A program made the position numbers and the translations under genes. Source: Pseudarthrobacter oxydans (GTDB taxonomy: Bacteria > Actinomycetota > Actinomycetes > Actinomycetales > Micrococcaceae). Taken from it: 64,000 nucleotides of DNA. The stretch is from the NCBI RefSeq assembly GCF_034258515.1, contig NZ_CP139438.1, forward strand, positions 2,046,001 to 2,110,000, read 5' to 3'. The number at the start of each line of letters is the position of its first letter. Within the stretch, counting starts at the first letter, position 1. Positions 1-9,504 of this stretch are shown piece by piece. The notes beneath the pieces were generated by a model. It was not told the DNA's origin. It saw nothing but the letters and a program-made list of their open reading frames with translations, and ran no database searches.

Positions 1-1
1 G

Positions 2-769
2 GATCACATCGGGTTTGTCGGCTCCACACAGATCGGCTCGGTAATCGCCGCAGCCGCCGCAGAACGTGTCGTCCCCGCCATGCTGGAACTGGGCGGCAAG
101 TCGGCACATCTGGTCTTTCCAGACGCTGACCTGAACGCTTCAGCCTTCTATGCCACCAAGGGCATTCTGGCGAATGCCGGACAAACCTGCAGTGCCGGGT
201 CGCGCCTCCTGGTTCACTCCAGCATCTATGACCAGATGCTGGAGAAGATCGCCGACAACTTCCGCAAGACCTCCATTGGACCCGGACTGGAAGACAAAGA
301 CCTCGGCCCGCTGGTGTCGCTCAAGCAACAGGGAAGGGTTCGCGGTATGGTCGACGCGGCTGACGGTGAAATCGTCTTCGGCGGTGGCATTCCCGAGAAT
401 CTTGGGGAGGGGGCCTTCTTCCAGCCCACTCTCATTTCCGGGGTTGATCCATTGTCCAAGATCGCCCAGGAAGAGGTTTTCGGTCCGGTGCTGGTTGCCA
501 TGGCCTTTGACACGGAAGAAGAAGCCGTCGCCCTGGCCAACGGAACCGAGTACGGGCTCATGTCCGCCGTCTGGACCCGCGACCTCGCCCGCGCCCACCG
601 GCTGTCGGCCGACATCCACGCTGGTCAGGTCTACGTCAATGCCTACGGCGCCGGCGGTGGAGTTGAACTGCCATTCGGCGGATTCAAAAAGTCCGGGTAC
701 GGTCGGGAAAAGGGCTACGAGGCCCTCGACGCCTACACCGAAACCAAGACCGTCATCATGAAACTCTAG
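2..769 (+). CDS. Aldehyde dehydrogenase, C-terminal part (5' end outside window)
   Basis: This is an NAD(P)-dependent aldehyde dehydrogenase that would oxidise an aldehyde to its acid. The reading frame is open from base 2, so the N-terminal half lies upstream of the window. The visible part opens with the GFVGSTQIG segment of the cofactor fold. It then shows the general-base Glu in ELGGKS and the nucleophilic Cys in GQTCSAGSR, followed by the EEVFGPV and LPFGGFKKSGYGRE motifs typical of the family's C-terminal part. The stop lies 8 bp before the next gene, so it is the upstream member of an operon with the MaoC hydratase and CitE-type lyase. The substrate cannot be read from the sequence. 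Confidence 0.93.
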   Translation, partial: DHIGFVGSTQIGSVIAAAAAERVVPAMLELGGKSAHLVFPDADLNASAFYATKGILANAGQTCSAGSRLLVHSSIYDQMLEKIADNFRKTSIGPGLEDKDLGPLVSLKQQGRVRGMVDAADGEIVFGGGIPENLGEGAFFQPTLISGVDPLSKIAQEEVFGPVLVAMAFDTEEEAVALANGTEYGLMSAVWTRDLARAHRLSADIHAGQVYVNAYGAGGGVELPFGGFKKSGYGREKGYEALDAYTETKTVIMKL

Positions 770-777
770 GACGGGGC

Positions 778-1323
778 ATGCCTGAAACACAGTCCACAGT
801 TATACCCGGCTGGACAGGCCGGCTGTATGAGGACTTCAATCCAGGGGAGATCTATTACCACCCCTTTGGTAAGACAATCACCGAGTCAGACAACCAATGG
901 TTCACCTTGGTCACCCAGAACGTATCCAAGACCCACGTGGACAGCCACTTCGCCAAGGAGACGGAATTCGGCAGACCCTTGGTCAACTCGGCCTTCGTCC
1001 TGGCATTGGTGACCGGCCAATCCACCATCGACCTTTCCATGAACGTCTTCGCCAACATGGGCTGGGATGAGGTTCGCATGCCCAACCCCGTATTTGCGGG
1101 CGACACCATCTATTCACGGTCCAAGGTGCTCGCGACAAGGGAATCGCGCTCACGGCCGAGCCTTGGTCTGGTGTCGGTCGCGACGGAAGGTTTCAACCAC
1201 GAAGGGTCGATCGTCATCTCCTACCGGCGTACGTTCATGGTCTACAAGCGTGGGCACCTGCCTGACGTTTCCCAGGCCCGCCCCTCAGAGACCACGCTGC
1301 CGGCGATCGAGGATCCGCGATGA
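778..1323 (+). CDS. MaoC-family acyl-CoA hydratase
   Basis: A 181-residue single hot-dog protein of the MaoC/(R)-hydratase family, which adds or removes water across an enoyl-CoA. The hydratase motif is visible near residues 50-70 as an Asn followed by THVDSHFA and a FGRPLV turn. It starts 8 bp after the aldehyde dehydrogenase and its TGA overlaps the ATG of the lyase gene, so hydratase and lyase are translationally coupled. In itaconate degradation and in the Rv2498c/Rv2499c neighbourhood of Mycobacterium, a MaoC hydratase is paired with a CitE-like lyase in this way. An itaconyl-CoA or mesaconyl-CoA hydratase role is therefore plausible but unproven. Dedicated mesaconyl-CoA hydratases are usually larger, two-domain proteins. 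Confidence 0.9.
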   Translation: MPETQSTVIPGWTGRLYEDFNPGEIYYHPFGKTITESDNQWFTLVTQNVSKTHVDSHFAKETEFGRPLVNSAFVLALVTGQSTIDLSMNVFANMGWDEVRMPNPVFAGDTIYSRSKVLATRESRSRPSLGLVSVATEGFNHEGSIVISYRRTFMVYKRGHLPDVSQARPSETTLPAIEDPR

Positions 1324-2207
1324 GCGGGCGGAACGTCTTGTCTGCGGCGGTGGCACCGGCAGACGTGACCGCCTCCGGGATCACGGCATTGTTCGTTCCC
1401 GGGGACAGGCCGGAAAGATTCAAAAAGGCGGCGGCCGCCGGTCCAGACATGGTCATCATCGACCTTGAAGATGCCGTGGCTCCGGCCGCCAAACCCGCAG
1501 CCCTGTCGGCAGCGGTGACAGTATTGACGCCGGACCAGGGGACACCGTTTCGCTCGTTGGTACGCGTCAACGCCGCAGACTCGTGCTACTACTCCGATGA
1601 CATCGACCAGTTGCTCGATCTGGCGAGGGAGCCGGGCCACGGATTGTTGGGGGTGATGCTTCCAAAGGCTGAGGAGCCGGAAGTCATTGAGCACCTCGCG
1701 AAGCGTCTGCAGAGTGCAAGCGCCCCCTCGCTGGCCCTGGTTCCGCTGGTTGAGTCGGCCCGTGGCGTCGTCAACGCGCTGAGCATTGCCCGGATACCGG
1801 GCGTTACGCGCCTTGCCTTCGGCGCCATTGACTACGCTCTTGACATCAACGCATCCGGACAGGAGCGGGTACTGGATTACGCCCGTGCCGCTCTTGTGAA
1901 TGCGTCACGAGCCGCAGGTATCGCCGGGCCCCTGGATTCTCCTTCAATGAACATCAAGGACCTCGTCAAGGTGGCGGGATCCACGCGTTTGGGACGTGAT
2001 TTCGGCTTCGCGGGCAAGCTATGCATTCACCCGGCACAGGTGCCGGTAGTGAGGGCCGAGTTCACCCCAAATGACGCCGATGTGGCATGGGCGAAGTCTG
2101 TGCTCGATGCAGAAGGCGGCGCTGCCCAGGTTGATGGGCAGATGGTCGACCGGCCGGTCACTGAGCGTGCCCACCGGATCCTCCGGCGCGCAGGTCACGA
2201 CCGCTAA
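1320..2207 (+). CDS. HpcH/HpaI-CitE family lyase (candidate citramalyl-CoA or methylmalyl-CoA lyase)
   Basis: A 295-residue TIM-barrel protein of the CitE/malyl-CoA lyase family. Family landmarks are LFVPGDRPERF near residue 25, the metal-binding VIIDLEDAV at 45-53, the substrate Arg in VRVNA, PLVESARGV near 140 and FGAIDYALD near 180. A late CIHPAQV segment is typical of members acting on CoA thioesters. These enzymes cleave beta-hydroxyacyl-CoAs such as citramalyl-CoA, malyl-CoA or methylmalyl-CoA. The gene overlaps the MaoC hydratase by 4 bp, so hydration followed by retro-Claisen cleavage is the likely pair of steps. The exact substrate is inferred only. Confidence 0.9.
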   Translation: MSGRNVLSAAVAPADVTASGITALFVPGDRPERFKKAAAAGPDMVIIDLEDAVAPAAKPAALSAAVTVLTPDQGTPFRSLVRVNAADSCYYSDDIDQLLDLAREPGHGLLGVMLPKAEEPEVIEHLAKRLQSASAPSLALVPLVESARGVVNALSIARIPGVTRLAFGAIDYALDINASGQERVLDYARAALVNASRAAGIAGPLDSPSMNIKDLVKVAGSTRLGRDFGFAGKLCIHPAQVPVVRAEFTPNDADVAWAKSVLDAEGGAAQVDGQMVDRPVTERAHRILRRAGHDR

Positions 2208-2272
2208 TTCCCGTTGTCCGGCCCCGCCCGCCGTCCTGTGGGTCAGGGCCGCATCTCCCACTGGAGTCCATC

Positions 2273-3658
2273 ATGAGCAATGAGAGCATTTCGAGGTTGT
2301 TGGCGAGGCATATTGTCTTTAACCGGCGGCTGTCGCCGGAGATCAGGCAGCGTATGCAACTGCTCCTCCTCGACTACTACGCCGTTACGGCTGGAGGAGC
2401 CCAGCGTGACTCGGCAGCAGTAGCCCGTTCTGCGGTCACCTGGGCCACCGGGCCGGTTGACCCGAGGACCTCTGAGCTCCACGGCTTGGCGTCATGGGCA
2501 ACGGCTGAAGACGCAGCCCTTGTCAACGGGATCACCGCACACGGCTTGGAACTGGACGACACCCACGAAGAAGGTTCACTGCATCCGGCCGTGGCAGTGT
2601 TTCCTGCGGCGCTTGCGCTGGCCGATGCCAACCGCTGCAGCGCAGGCGCCGTCCTGGTCGCTGCCGCCATCGGATATGACGTTATGTGCTCTGTTGGCGT
2701 CCTGCTGGGCGCAAGCGAAAGTTACGGACGCGGATTTCACCCGACCGGGGTTTCCGGCGCCGTGGGCGCCGCAGCCGCCGTGTCCTCGCTGTTGGCACTG
2801 GATGAAAACAAGACAGTTAACGCCCTCGGCCTCGCAGCAAACATGGCCTCCGGCAGCCTGGAGTTCCTCTCCGATGGATCATGGACAAAACGCCTAAACG
2901 CAGGGCAGGCGGCTGCGAACGGGCTGCGTGCGGCCAGGCTTGCTGCGGCAGGTTTCACCGCGCCCGAGCGGGCCTTCGAAGGGCGGGATGGATTCCTGAG
3001 GCAATACGGCGCCGGAGAAGTGCCAGGGCGACGCCTTGAACTGACCCTTGGTCAGGGAGCGGCAGAGACGAGTATTAAGTTCTATCCCTGCTGCCGCTAC
3101 ATGCACGGAAACATCGACCTGCTACGGGAAATACATAAGGAGCTGGGACCGTTGCAGTCCGGCGCCATTGCATCCGTAGATCTTGCAGTCATCGGGGCAG
3201 GAGCGGCGCTGGTCTCAGAACCTGCCGAACGCAAACTCCTCGTCCATACCACCGTCGATGCACAGTTCAGCATGCCGTTCGGGGCGGCAGTTGCCCTCAC
3301 CACCGGTGAGGCCACCGTTGCCCAGTTCGACGATGCCCCGGTACTGGCGCAAAACGTGCGGCCCCTCATGGACAAGGTCAGGTGCTACACCTCCGATGAA
3401 CTTGAGGCCGCGTACCCTGCACGGTGGAAGGCCGAAGTAACGGTGCAGCTGACCGATGGCCGGACAATCCGGAAAACAGCGGACTCCTTCAAGGGCTCAC
3501 TCCATAAACCGGCCACATACGAGGACGTCGCACACAAAGCGGCCGGCCTGGTCGGTGCCGTGGCGGCCGAAGAATTGGCCCACAGCATCCTGCATCTGGA
3601 TTTGGACCTTCCGATCGGAGGACAGATCAAAATCCCGGTCCTGCCGCAAACCAGCTAG
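2273..3658 (+). CDS. MmgE/PrpD family protein
   Basis: A 461-residue member of the MmgE/PrpD family, which includes 2-methylcitrate dehydratase and cis-aconitate decarboxylase (the enzyme that makes itaconate). Family features are visible: ELDDTHEEGSLHP near residues 90-105, FHPTGVSGAVGAAAA near 158-175, and KFYPCCRYMHGNIDLL near 265-280. Length is normal. A GGAG ribosome site precedes the ATG and there are only 65 bp after the lyase stop, so it probably belongs to the same transcript. In this setting it could act on a C5-C7 branched dicarboxylate or tricarboxylate, but the family is too diverse to name the reaction. Confidence 0.88.
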   Translation: MSNESISRLLARHIVFNRRLSPEIRQRMQLLLLDYYAVTAGGAQRDSAAVARSAVTWATGPVDPRTSELHGLASWATAEDAALVNGITAHGLELDDTHEEGSLHPAVAVFPAALALADANRCSAGAVLVAAAIGYDVMCSVGVLLGASESYGRGFHPTGVSGAVGAAAAVSSLLALDENKTVNALGLAANMASGSLEFLSDGSWTKRLNAGQAAANGLRAARLAAAGFTAPERAFEGRDGFLRQYGAGEVPGRRLELTLGQGAAETSIKFYPCCRYMHGNIDLLREIHKELGPLQSGAIASVDLAVIGAGAALVSEPAERKLLVHTTVDAQFSMPFGAAVALTTGEATVAQFDDAPVLAQNVRPLMDKVRCYTSDELEAAYPARWKAEVTVQLTDGRTIRKTADSFKGSLHKPATYEDVAHKAAGLVGAVAAEELAHSILHLDLDLPIGGQIKIPVLPQTS

Positions 3659-3673
3659 CAGCGGCCGCAAGCC

Positions 3674-3711
3674 AAGGCGGGTAGCCACGCAGAAGCGCTG
3701 GCACCCGCCTT
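3674..3711. terminator. Inverted repeat between convergent genes
   Basis: Arms AAGGCGGGT (3674-3682) and ACCCGCCTT (3703-3711) are perfect complements around a 20-nt loop, and the stem can be lengthened with one bulge. It lies between the convergent stops at 3658 and 3710 and overlaps the reverse-strand stop, so it may terminate transcription in both directions. No long T-run follows. Confidence 0.45.
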
Positions 3712-4387
3712 AGTCGTTGTTAATATCGAACGGATCCGCGGAACGTCCGCCCGTGAAACGCGCGGTTAGGTCTGAAAAACTGCGGGCCAGATGCGACTCG
3801 AGGGCTGAGGCAGCCTGCTCTGCGTCCCCCGCCCGGACCGCCTCAAGGATGGCCCGGTGCTCCGCCTCGGACGCGCCAGCGGGCTCAGGGTGTGCTAGGA
3901 GAAGATCCCAGGGAAAGGCCCGCCACAGGGTGTCGATTTCTTCAAGCAACGTTGGGATTCCACAGCGCTCGTAGAAGAAGAAGTGAAACTTCTTGTTGAG
4001 GTCACGGACCAGATCCGGGTCTTTGAGCCTGGCCGCCTCATTGAGGTCCTCCAGCAGGCGCTCGGCGCGCCTCAGCTCGTGGGGAGAAAGCCTGATGGCA
4101 GCCCGACGCATGGCGTAGCTTTCGGTGAGCCTGCGCACTATGTAGGTGGCCTTCACGCGCTCGAAATCGACGCCGGCAACGCGTACGCCACGGTGCGGCT
4201 CGGAGATAACCAGGCTTTCGGCCTCCAGTGCACGCAGGGCTTCCCGGACCGGGGTGATGCTGCTGCTGAACCTTTTGGCGAGCTCATCCTGTGGAAGGCG
4301 AGAGCCGCGGGGCAGATCGCCGGACAGGATGAGTGCCCTAAGTTCTTCAACAATCTGATCCCGCTTAGTCGGCGTGCTCGCCTGCAT
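3710..4387 (-). CDS. GntR-family transcriptional regulator, FCD subfamily
   Basis: A 225-residue regulator with an N-terminal winged helix (residues about 10-75; RLPQDELAKRF and the recognition stretch TPVREALRALEAE) and a C-terminal all-helical FCD ligand domain. FCD domains usually bind carboxylates through a metal held by Asp/Asn and His residues. A strong GAGGAGGG ribosome site lies 6 bp before the ATG. The gene sits between the hydratase/lyase/PrpD operon and a dicarboxylate-type symporter, so it probably represses or senses the island's organic-acid substrate. An inverted repeat just upstream could be its own operator. Confidence 0.93.
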   Translation of the reverse strand: MQASTPTKRDQIVEELRALILSGDLPRGSRLPQDELAKRFSSSITPVREALRALEAESLVISEPHRGVRVAGVDFERVKATYIVRRLTESYAMRRAAIRLSPHELRRAERLLEDLNEAARLKDPDLVRDLNKKFHFFFYERCGIPTLLEEIDTLWRAFPWDLLLAHPEPAGASEAEHRAILEAVRAGDAEQAASALESHLARSFSDLTARFTGGRSADPFDINND

Positions 4388-4427
4388 GGCTGTCCCTCCT
4401 CGAGGAAATCCTACATATTGTGTTTGA

Positions 4428-4459
4428 TTTTACATGAAAAGTGCATTTTTTATGTAAAA
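4428..4459. promoter_or_regulatory. Inverted repeat upstream of the GntR gene
   Basis: TTTTACAT (4428-4435) and ATGTAAAA (4452-4459) are perfect complements flanking an AT-rich spacer. They sit 41-72 bp upstream of the GntR start. Position and symmetry suit an autoregulatory operator. The right arm overlaps the first bases of the adjoining terminator hairpin. Confidence 0.4.
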
Positions 4460-4504
4460 ACGTAAGAGGGCAGCTGCCGTCGGCAACTGCCCTCTTACGT
4501 TTTT
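4456..4504. terminator. Strong bidirectional intrinsic terminator
   Basis: Two 18-nt arms, 4456-4473 and 4487-4504, are perfect reverse complements, each beginning or ending in five A or T residues. A further short pairing is possible inside the loop. The hairpin starts 5 bp beyond the stop of the reverse-strand symporter gene and has a T-run on either strand. It therefore separates that gene from the GntR gene that follows in the same direction. Confidence 0.85.
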
Positions 4505-4508
4505 GCGC

Positions 4509-5825
4509 TTACATGCTCTCGGAGGCGCCGTTCTTGGAATGGTCTCGGGCAATCAGAGCACTGACGAGGGTGACCAGGCCTGCGACGATGACCATGAGGG
4601 CGACCGGCCAGTAGGCACCGCCGTTGATGGACAGCAGGTAAGTGGCCAGAAGCGGCGTGGGTGCGCCTGCAATGAGCGATCCCATCTGGAAGCCCACGGA
4701 GACGCCGCTGTATCTGACGCCGGCACCAAAGAGCTCAGAGAACCACGCGGACAGGGGAGCGAAGACCATGGAGTGGGCGCCGGCGATAGTGATCGTGCAG
4801 GCGATGATGATGGCCAGGCTGCTTCCGGTGCCGACGAGCCAGAAGAAGGGAAACGCCATGGCCACCATAATGACGGCACCCATCAGGACTACGGGGCGGC
4901 GACCGATTCGGTCCGACAGCGCTCCAAACAGAGGCATCGTTATCAGCTCGATGGCGGACGCAACCAAGACCCCGGCCAGGGCCATGCTCTTGGGGAGCCC
5001 GAGTTCGGCTGTCATGTACGTCAGCCCGAAGGTGGCAAAAACGTAGTAGAGGACGTTGTCGGCAAAACGGATACCTGCGGAAAGGGCGACTTCTTTGGGA
5101 TAGTTACGGAGCACTTCCATGATGGGGTGCTTGACCTGCGTCTTGGACTCAAGAATCTTCTTGAAGGCGGGCGGTTCACTGATTTTGGCACGGATGATCA
5201 GTCCGACGATTACCAGGACGGCGCTAGCGAGGAAGGGTACGCGCCAGCCCCAGCTGAGGAAATCGCCCTCGGGCAGGGCCGTGACCAGGGCGAAGGCGCC
5301 TGATGAGAGAAGGAGGCCGGCAGGGATGCCCATCTGCGGCCAGCTGCCGTAGAAACCGCGCTTGGAGGCCGGTGCGTGTTCAACGGCGAGCAGGGCAGCG
5401 CCCCCCCACTCTCCACCGACACCCAGGCCCTGGCAAAGCCTCAGCGCGACGAGGAGGATCGGCGCCCAGGCGCCCACAGCGGCGTAGCTCGGAAGAATGC
5501 CGACTGCTGCCGTGGCTGCGCCCATGAGCAAGAGCGTGCCGACCAGCGTCTTCTTTCGCCCGATTCGGTCACCGAGATGACCGGCAATGATGCCACCGAG
5601 GGGGCGGGCAAAGAATCCGACGCCGAAGGTGGCGAACGCCAGAAGCGTGCCTGAGAGTGGATCCGCGCCGGGGAAGAACAGTTTGCCGAACACGAGCGCG
5701 GCAGCCGTCCCGAAGAGGAAGAAGTCGTACCACTCGATAGCAGAGCCGATGAAGCTGGCCGCGGCGATCTTTGCCATGCCATCGCGCTTCACCGCCCGGG
5801 TGGTGCTGGAAGTTTCTACGCTCAT
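4509..5825 (-). CDS. MFS transporter, metabolite:H+ symporter (MHS) type
   Basis: A 438-residue, 12-helix major facilitator protein. The opening signature SAIEWYDFFLFGTAAALVF and the loop GHLGDRIGRKK are typical of the metabolite:H+ symporter family, which includes carriers for citrate, alpha-ketoglutarate, shikimate and proline. The start is placed at the ATG at 5825, which is preceded by AAAGGAATC at a suitable distance. A longer in-frame version begins at 5861. It is divergent from the CoA-transferase/fumarase operon and is probably the uptake route for that pathway's dicarboxylate. The substrate is inferred from context. Confidence 0.9.
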   Translation of the reverse strand: MSVETSSTTRAVKRDGMAKIAAASFIGSAIEWYDFFLFGTAAALVFGKLFFPGADPLSGTLLAFATFGVGFFARPLGGIIAGHLGDRIGRKKTLVGTLLLMGAATAAVGILPSYAAVGAWAPILLVALRLCQGLGVGGEWGGAALLAVEHAPASKRGFYGSWPQMGIPAGLLLSSGAFALVTALPEGDFLSWGWRVPFLASAVLVIVGLIIRAKISEPPAFKKILESKTQVKHPIMEVLRNYPKEVALSAGIRFADNVLYYVFATFGLTYMTAELGLPKSMALAGVLVASAIELITMPLFGALSDRIGRRPVVLMGAVIMVAMAFPFFWLVGTGSSLAIIIACTITIAGAHSMVFAPLSAWFSELFGAGVRYSGVSVGFQMGSLIAGAPTPLLATYLLSINGGAYWPVALMVIVAGLVTLVSALIARDHSKNGASESM

Positions 5826-6174
5826 GATGCTGATTCCTTTCACAGGTCCACTAGGCTGCACTGCCTCGGGATGGTGGGGAGATGAAGTTGGGTTCTTTGT
5901 CGGCCTGCGCTCTTAACTGTGCCGTGAGTCACAGGATCACTGTCGTCCAGAATAAACGACACCATGCCTGAAGTAAAGAAATAATGCATACTTTGAGAGT
6001 GAATGCATCTTTATGGCACGCGAGCTGCTTGCATATGGTTCCGCAAATCATGCATTACCCTTGCTGATTAGGCATTATTCAGTATCATTGAACTAGTGAC
6101 GAGCTGGCGGTTGCCGGCAGTCCCATCCCGAATCGCGTCGTCAAGACGTGAGCGGCCATGACGAAGGACAAAGA
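5826..6174. promoter_or_regulatory. Divergent promoter region with repeated ATGCAT motifs
   Basis: About 350 bp between the divergent symporter and CoA-transferase genes. It is much richer in AT than the flanking genes. ATGCAT occurs three times (near 5987, 6003 and 6049), and GGCATTATTCAGTATC lies near 6070. The 11-mer AATCATGCATT at 6046-6056 recurs exactly at 10766-10776, upstream of the acyl-CoA dehydrogenase. This suggests a shared regulator, perhaps the nearby GntR protein, but no individual promoter element is assigned. Confidence 0.45.
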
Positions 6175-7362
6175 ATGCAGACCGAACTTCCGCTTGCGGG
6201 GCTGACCATCGTTTCCTGCGAGCAAGCCGTGGCGGCGCCATTTGCAACCCGGCAGCTCGCCGACATGGGCGCACGGGTTATTAAGGTAGAGCGTCCCGGC
6301 GATGGCGATTTCGCACGAGGCTACGACGAAACAGTCAATGGACTGTCCAGCCACTTCGTTTGGCTGAACCGCTCGAAGGAGAGCCTGACTCTTGACCTAA
6401 AGCAGCAGGCTGCCCTGGATGTCATGCATGAGCTCCTCGCCGATGCTGACGTTTTCGTCCAAAACTTTGCGCCAGGGGCAGCTGAAAGGCTAGGACTTGG
6501 CGCAGAAGAGCTTCGGAAGCGGTACCCCAGGCTCATCACGTGCTCCATCAGCGGTTATGGCAGCAGCGGCCCCTACCGCGATGCCAAGGCCTACGACCTG
6601 TTGATCCAGTCTGAGGCCGGCTTGGTGTCAGTTACCGGCTCGGAAGCCGAGCCTGCCAAGAGCGGCATACCAGCCGCCGACATCGCTGCAGGTATGTACG
6701 CCTTCTCGGGAATCCTGTCCGCCCTGTACAGCCGTGAACGCACAGGAGCTGGCTCAGCGCTGGAAATCAGTTTGTTTGACTCCCTTATCGAGTGGATGGG
6801 GTACCCCATGTACTACACGGAGTACGGCGGAACTGCTCCTGTCCGGGCGGGCACCAGCCACGCTGCGATCGCACCATACGGAACATTCACTGCAGGCGAC
6901 GGAGTGGACCTCGTGCTCTCCATCCAGAACTCCCGTGAGTGGGTGGCTTTCTGCACGCAAGTCCTTGGAAACCCGGCGTATGCTGAGGATCCGAGGTTTG
7001 ACACCGGAAGCAAACGGGTGCAAAACCGGGGAGAGCTTAACGACGTTATCAACGCTGTCTTCGCGGCCCACACCGGGTCAGTGATGGAAAAGCGCCTGGC
7101 CAACGCCAAGATCGCGCATGCACGCCAGCGCGAAGTCGCTGACGTCCTGGAACATCCTCAGCTGGTGGCAAGGAACAGGTGGCAGAAGGTGGACACCTCG
7201 GCAGGACCTGTCCGGGCAGTGTTGCCGGCGATTACCACCGTCGGCGTAACTCCACGGATGGGCTCCGTTCCCGACGTGGGGGAGCACACGGTGCGGATCC
7301 TCGAAGACCTCGGCTACGGTGCTGATGCCATCAGCAGCATGCGCAGCGCGGGTGTCTTCTAA
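6175..7362 (+). CDS. CaiB/BaiF (family III) CoA-transferase
   Basis: A 395-residue family III CoA-transferase, which moves CoA from a donor such as succinyl-CoA to a carboxylic acid. The nucleophilic Asp is visible as D141 in AYDLLIQSEAGL, and the ISGYGSSGPY segment precedes it as usual. The ATG at 6175 has AAGGA about 7 bp upstream. An in-frame GTG at 6148 is less likely. It is followed by a class I fumarase after a 30-bp gap. Itaconate:CoA transferase and citramalate:CoA transferase belong to this family, which fits the hydratase and lyase genes nearby. The acid it activates is not determined. Confidence 0.92.
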   Translation: MQTELPLAGLTIVSCEQAVAAPFATRQLADMGARVIKVERPGDGDFARGYDETVNGLSSHFVWLNRSKESLTLDLKQQAALDVMHELLADADVFVQNFAPGAAERLGLGAEELRKRYPRLITCSISGYGSSGPYRDAKAYDLLIQSEAGLVSVTGSEAEPAKSGIPAADIAAGMYAFSGILSALYSRERTGAGSALEISLFDSLIEWMGYPMYYTEYGGTAPVRAGTSHAAIAPYGTFTAGDGVDLVLSIQNSREWVAFCTQVLGNPAYAEDPRFDTGSKRVQNRGELNDVINAVFAAHTGSVMEKRLANAKIAHARQREVADVLEHPQLVARNRWQKVDTSAGPVRAVLPAITTVGVTPRMGSVPDVGEHTVRILEDLGYGADAISSMRSAGVF

Positions 7363-7392
7363 GACTGCCCGACGATGACGAGAGAGAAATTC

Positions 7393-9066
7393 ATGAACAC
7401 GAAAATCTTCCAGTACGTCGACCAGCTTCCTGTTGGCGCGGATGAAACCCCCATGCGGTTGATAGCACGGGAGGGCATCCGCCTCCGGGGCGCCGGCGAG
7501 GAAGTCGTTCTGGAAATCGACCCTGCCGTACTCACGCAAATGGCTTACGAAGCATTTAGGGACGTGTCCCATTACCTGCGCCCCGCTCACCTGGCCCAGC
7601 TGCGGCGAATCCTTGAGGACCCCGAAGCGTCACCCAATGACAGGTATGTAGCCTTGGACCTTCTAAAAAACGCCAACGTCGCCTCCGGCGGTGTCCTGCC
7701 CATGTGCCAGGACACGGGGACTGCCATCATCTCCGCCAAGCGGGGGCACCGGGTGATGACAGACGGCGATGACGCCAGGCACCTGTCCCGTGGAATCTAT
7801 GACGTCTTTCAGGAACTGAACCTTCGTTATTCGCAGATGTCGCCGGTGACGATGTGGAAAGAAGCCAACACGGGCACAAATCTTCCCGCACAGATTGAGA
7901 TTTCGCTCGCCAAGGGTCTGGAGTACGAGCTTTTGTTCATGGCCAAGGGCGGCGGCAGTGCGAATAAGTCCTTCTTGTTCCAGGAGACAAAATCGATCCT
8001 GGACGAGGACAGGATGCTGGAATTCCTTCGGGAAAAAATCGAGAGCCTTGGCACCGCAGCTTGCCCGCCTTACCATCTGGCCATCGTTGTTGGCGGTACG
8101 TCCGCCGAGTATGCACTCAAGACCGCCAAGCTGGCATCAGCCCACTATCTTGACACCCTGCCGTCCGAAGGCAGCGGCGCAGGCCATGGCTACCGCGATC
8201 TGGATTTCGAGCAGAAGGTATTTGATCTGACCACGAAGATCGGATTTGGTGCCCAGTTCGGGGGAAAGTACTTCTGCCATGATGTGAGGGTTATTAGGCT
8301 TCCTCGCCATGGAGGATCCCTGCCGATCGCCCTGGCCGTATCCTGTTCGGCTGACCGGCAGGTCCTTGGCAGAATCACGCCCGAAGGCGCCTTCCTTGAA
8401 GAACTCGAAAGGGACCCGGCCCGCTACATACCCAGTACAGGCCTTGAAGACATCACCGACTCCGGTGCCGCCATTGCAATTGATTTGAATGCGCCCATGG
8501 ATCAGATCCGGCAGCAGCTGAGTCTGTGCCAGGTCAGCACAAGGGTGTCGCTTACGGGGACAATGATTGTGGCCCGTGACATCGCCCATGCCGAATTCCG
8601 CAACCGTGTCGAACGGGGCGAGGGCCTACCGCAGTATCTGCTCGACCACCCGGTCTACTATGCCGGGCCCGCAAAAACGCCGGAAGGCTTCCCGTCCGGC
8701 TCCTTTGGGCCGACAACTGCAGGGCGGATGGATGGCTACGTAGCGGACTTCCAGGCTTTGGGGGGTTCCCTGGTGATGCTGGCCAAGGGCAACCGTTCGC
8801 GCGCAGTAGTCGAATCATGCCGTGCCTATGGCGGGTTCTATCTCGGTTCAGTAGGGGGGCCGGCTGCACGGCTGGCCCAGGATTGCATCCGGTCGGTGAA
8901 AGTTATCGATTACCCGGAACTCGGGATGGAAGCTGTCTTCAAAATCGAAGTCGAGGATTTCCCGGCCTTTGTGGTCATCGACGACAAGGGCAACGACTTC
9001 TTCAACAAGGACGACAAGAAGCTCGTCGGGCTCGGGGCCACGCGGCTGATCGGGGATGCATCGTAG
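7393..9066 (+). CDS. Class I fumarate hydratase (possible mesaconase)
   Basis: A 557-residue class I (iron-sulfur) fumarase with alpha and beta domains fused. Cys105 (MCQDTG), Cys224 (TAACPPYH) and Cys318 (AVSCSADRQ) fall at the positions of the three [4Fe-4S] ligands known for the E. coli enzymes. The ATG at 7393 is preferred because a GAGAGAGAA ribosome site precedes it; an upstream ATG at 7375 is in frame. Class I fumarases can also hydrate mesaconate to (S)-citramalate. Pairing with a CoA-transferase and lying near a CitE-type lyase makes that reaction attractive here, but housekeeping-type fumarase activity cannot be excluded. Confidence 0.95.
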   Translation: MNTKIFQYVDQLPVGADETPMRLIAREGIRLRGAGEEVVLEIDPAVLTQMAYEAFRDVSHYLRPAHLAQLRRILEDPEASPNDRYVALDLLKNANVASGGVLPMCQDTGTAIISAKRGHRVMTDGDDARHLSRGIYDVFQELNLRYSQMSPVTMWKEANTGTNLPAQIEISLAKGLEYELLFMAKGGGSANKSFLFQETKSILDEDRMLEFLREKIESLGTAACPPYHLAIVVGGTSAEYALKTAKLASAHYLDTLPSEGSGAGHGYRDLDFEQKVFDLTTKIGFGAQFGGKYFCHDVRVIRLPRHGGSLPIALAVSCSADRQVLGRITPEGAFLEELERDPARYIPSTGLEDITDSGAAIAIDLNAPMDQIRQQLSLCQVSTRVSLTGTMIVARDIAHAEFRNRVERGEGLPQYLLDHPVYYAGPAKTPEGFPSGSFGPTTAGRMDGYVADFQALGGSLVMLAKGNRSRAVVESCRAYGGFYLGSVGGPAARLAQDCIRSVKVIDYPELGMEAVFKIEVEDFPAFVVIDDKGNDFFNKDDKKLVGLGATRLIGDAS

Positions 9067-9504
9067 GTTGGGGGGAAAGCGTGGCAAGGCCCACTGGCTC
9101 GCCGCCTCCCGGTGAGGGCCGGGAACGGAACTAATCCTCAATTCAAAAAGCGGGGCCTCTGACTTGGGCGTCTCACGTTACAAGTTTGGTGCCGTGGCCG
9201 CCTGCTTCGCCGCGACAGGTGGTAGCCCGGCCGTTCCCGTCTATCAGCCCCGCGGAGGGCAGTCGCGTCTTTCATCGCACCTTGCCATTGTGAACATCTT
9301 CCGCCCCCGGTGCCCGTGTAAAGGCTTCGAGGGTCCCGCCCACAACTAAGGCGCTTGTCATCCCACCTCTCGTCATCGAGTCTGAGCGCCGCACGCCGGG
9401 CAAAAGACGAGGGCTGGCTGTATTGTTTGTGGTCCCGGCGCCGATCCCGACTTTCGGGTGGCCTGTTGCGGAAGGAAGGGTGCCGGCGCCGGAATTCTGC
9501 AACG
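9067..9504. other. Non-coding gap between convergent genes
   Basis: 438 bp between the stops of the fumarase and the acyl-CoA dehydrogenase. Several frames are open by chance, but none has a convincing start, ribosome site or recognisable protein. One short hairpin (CCCGA 9446-9450, TCGGG 9454-9458) is seen, with no clear terminator. Confidence 0.5.
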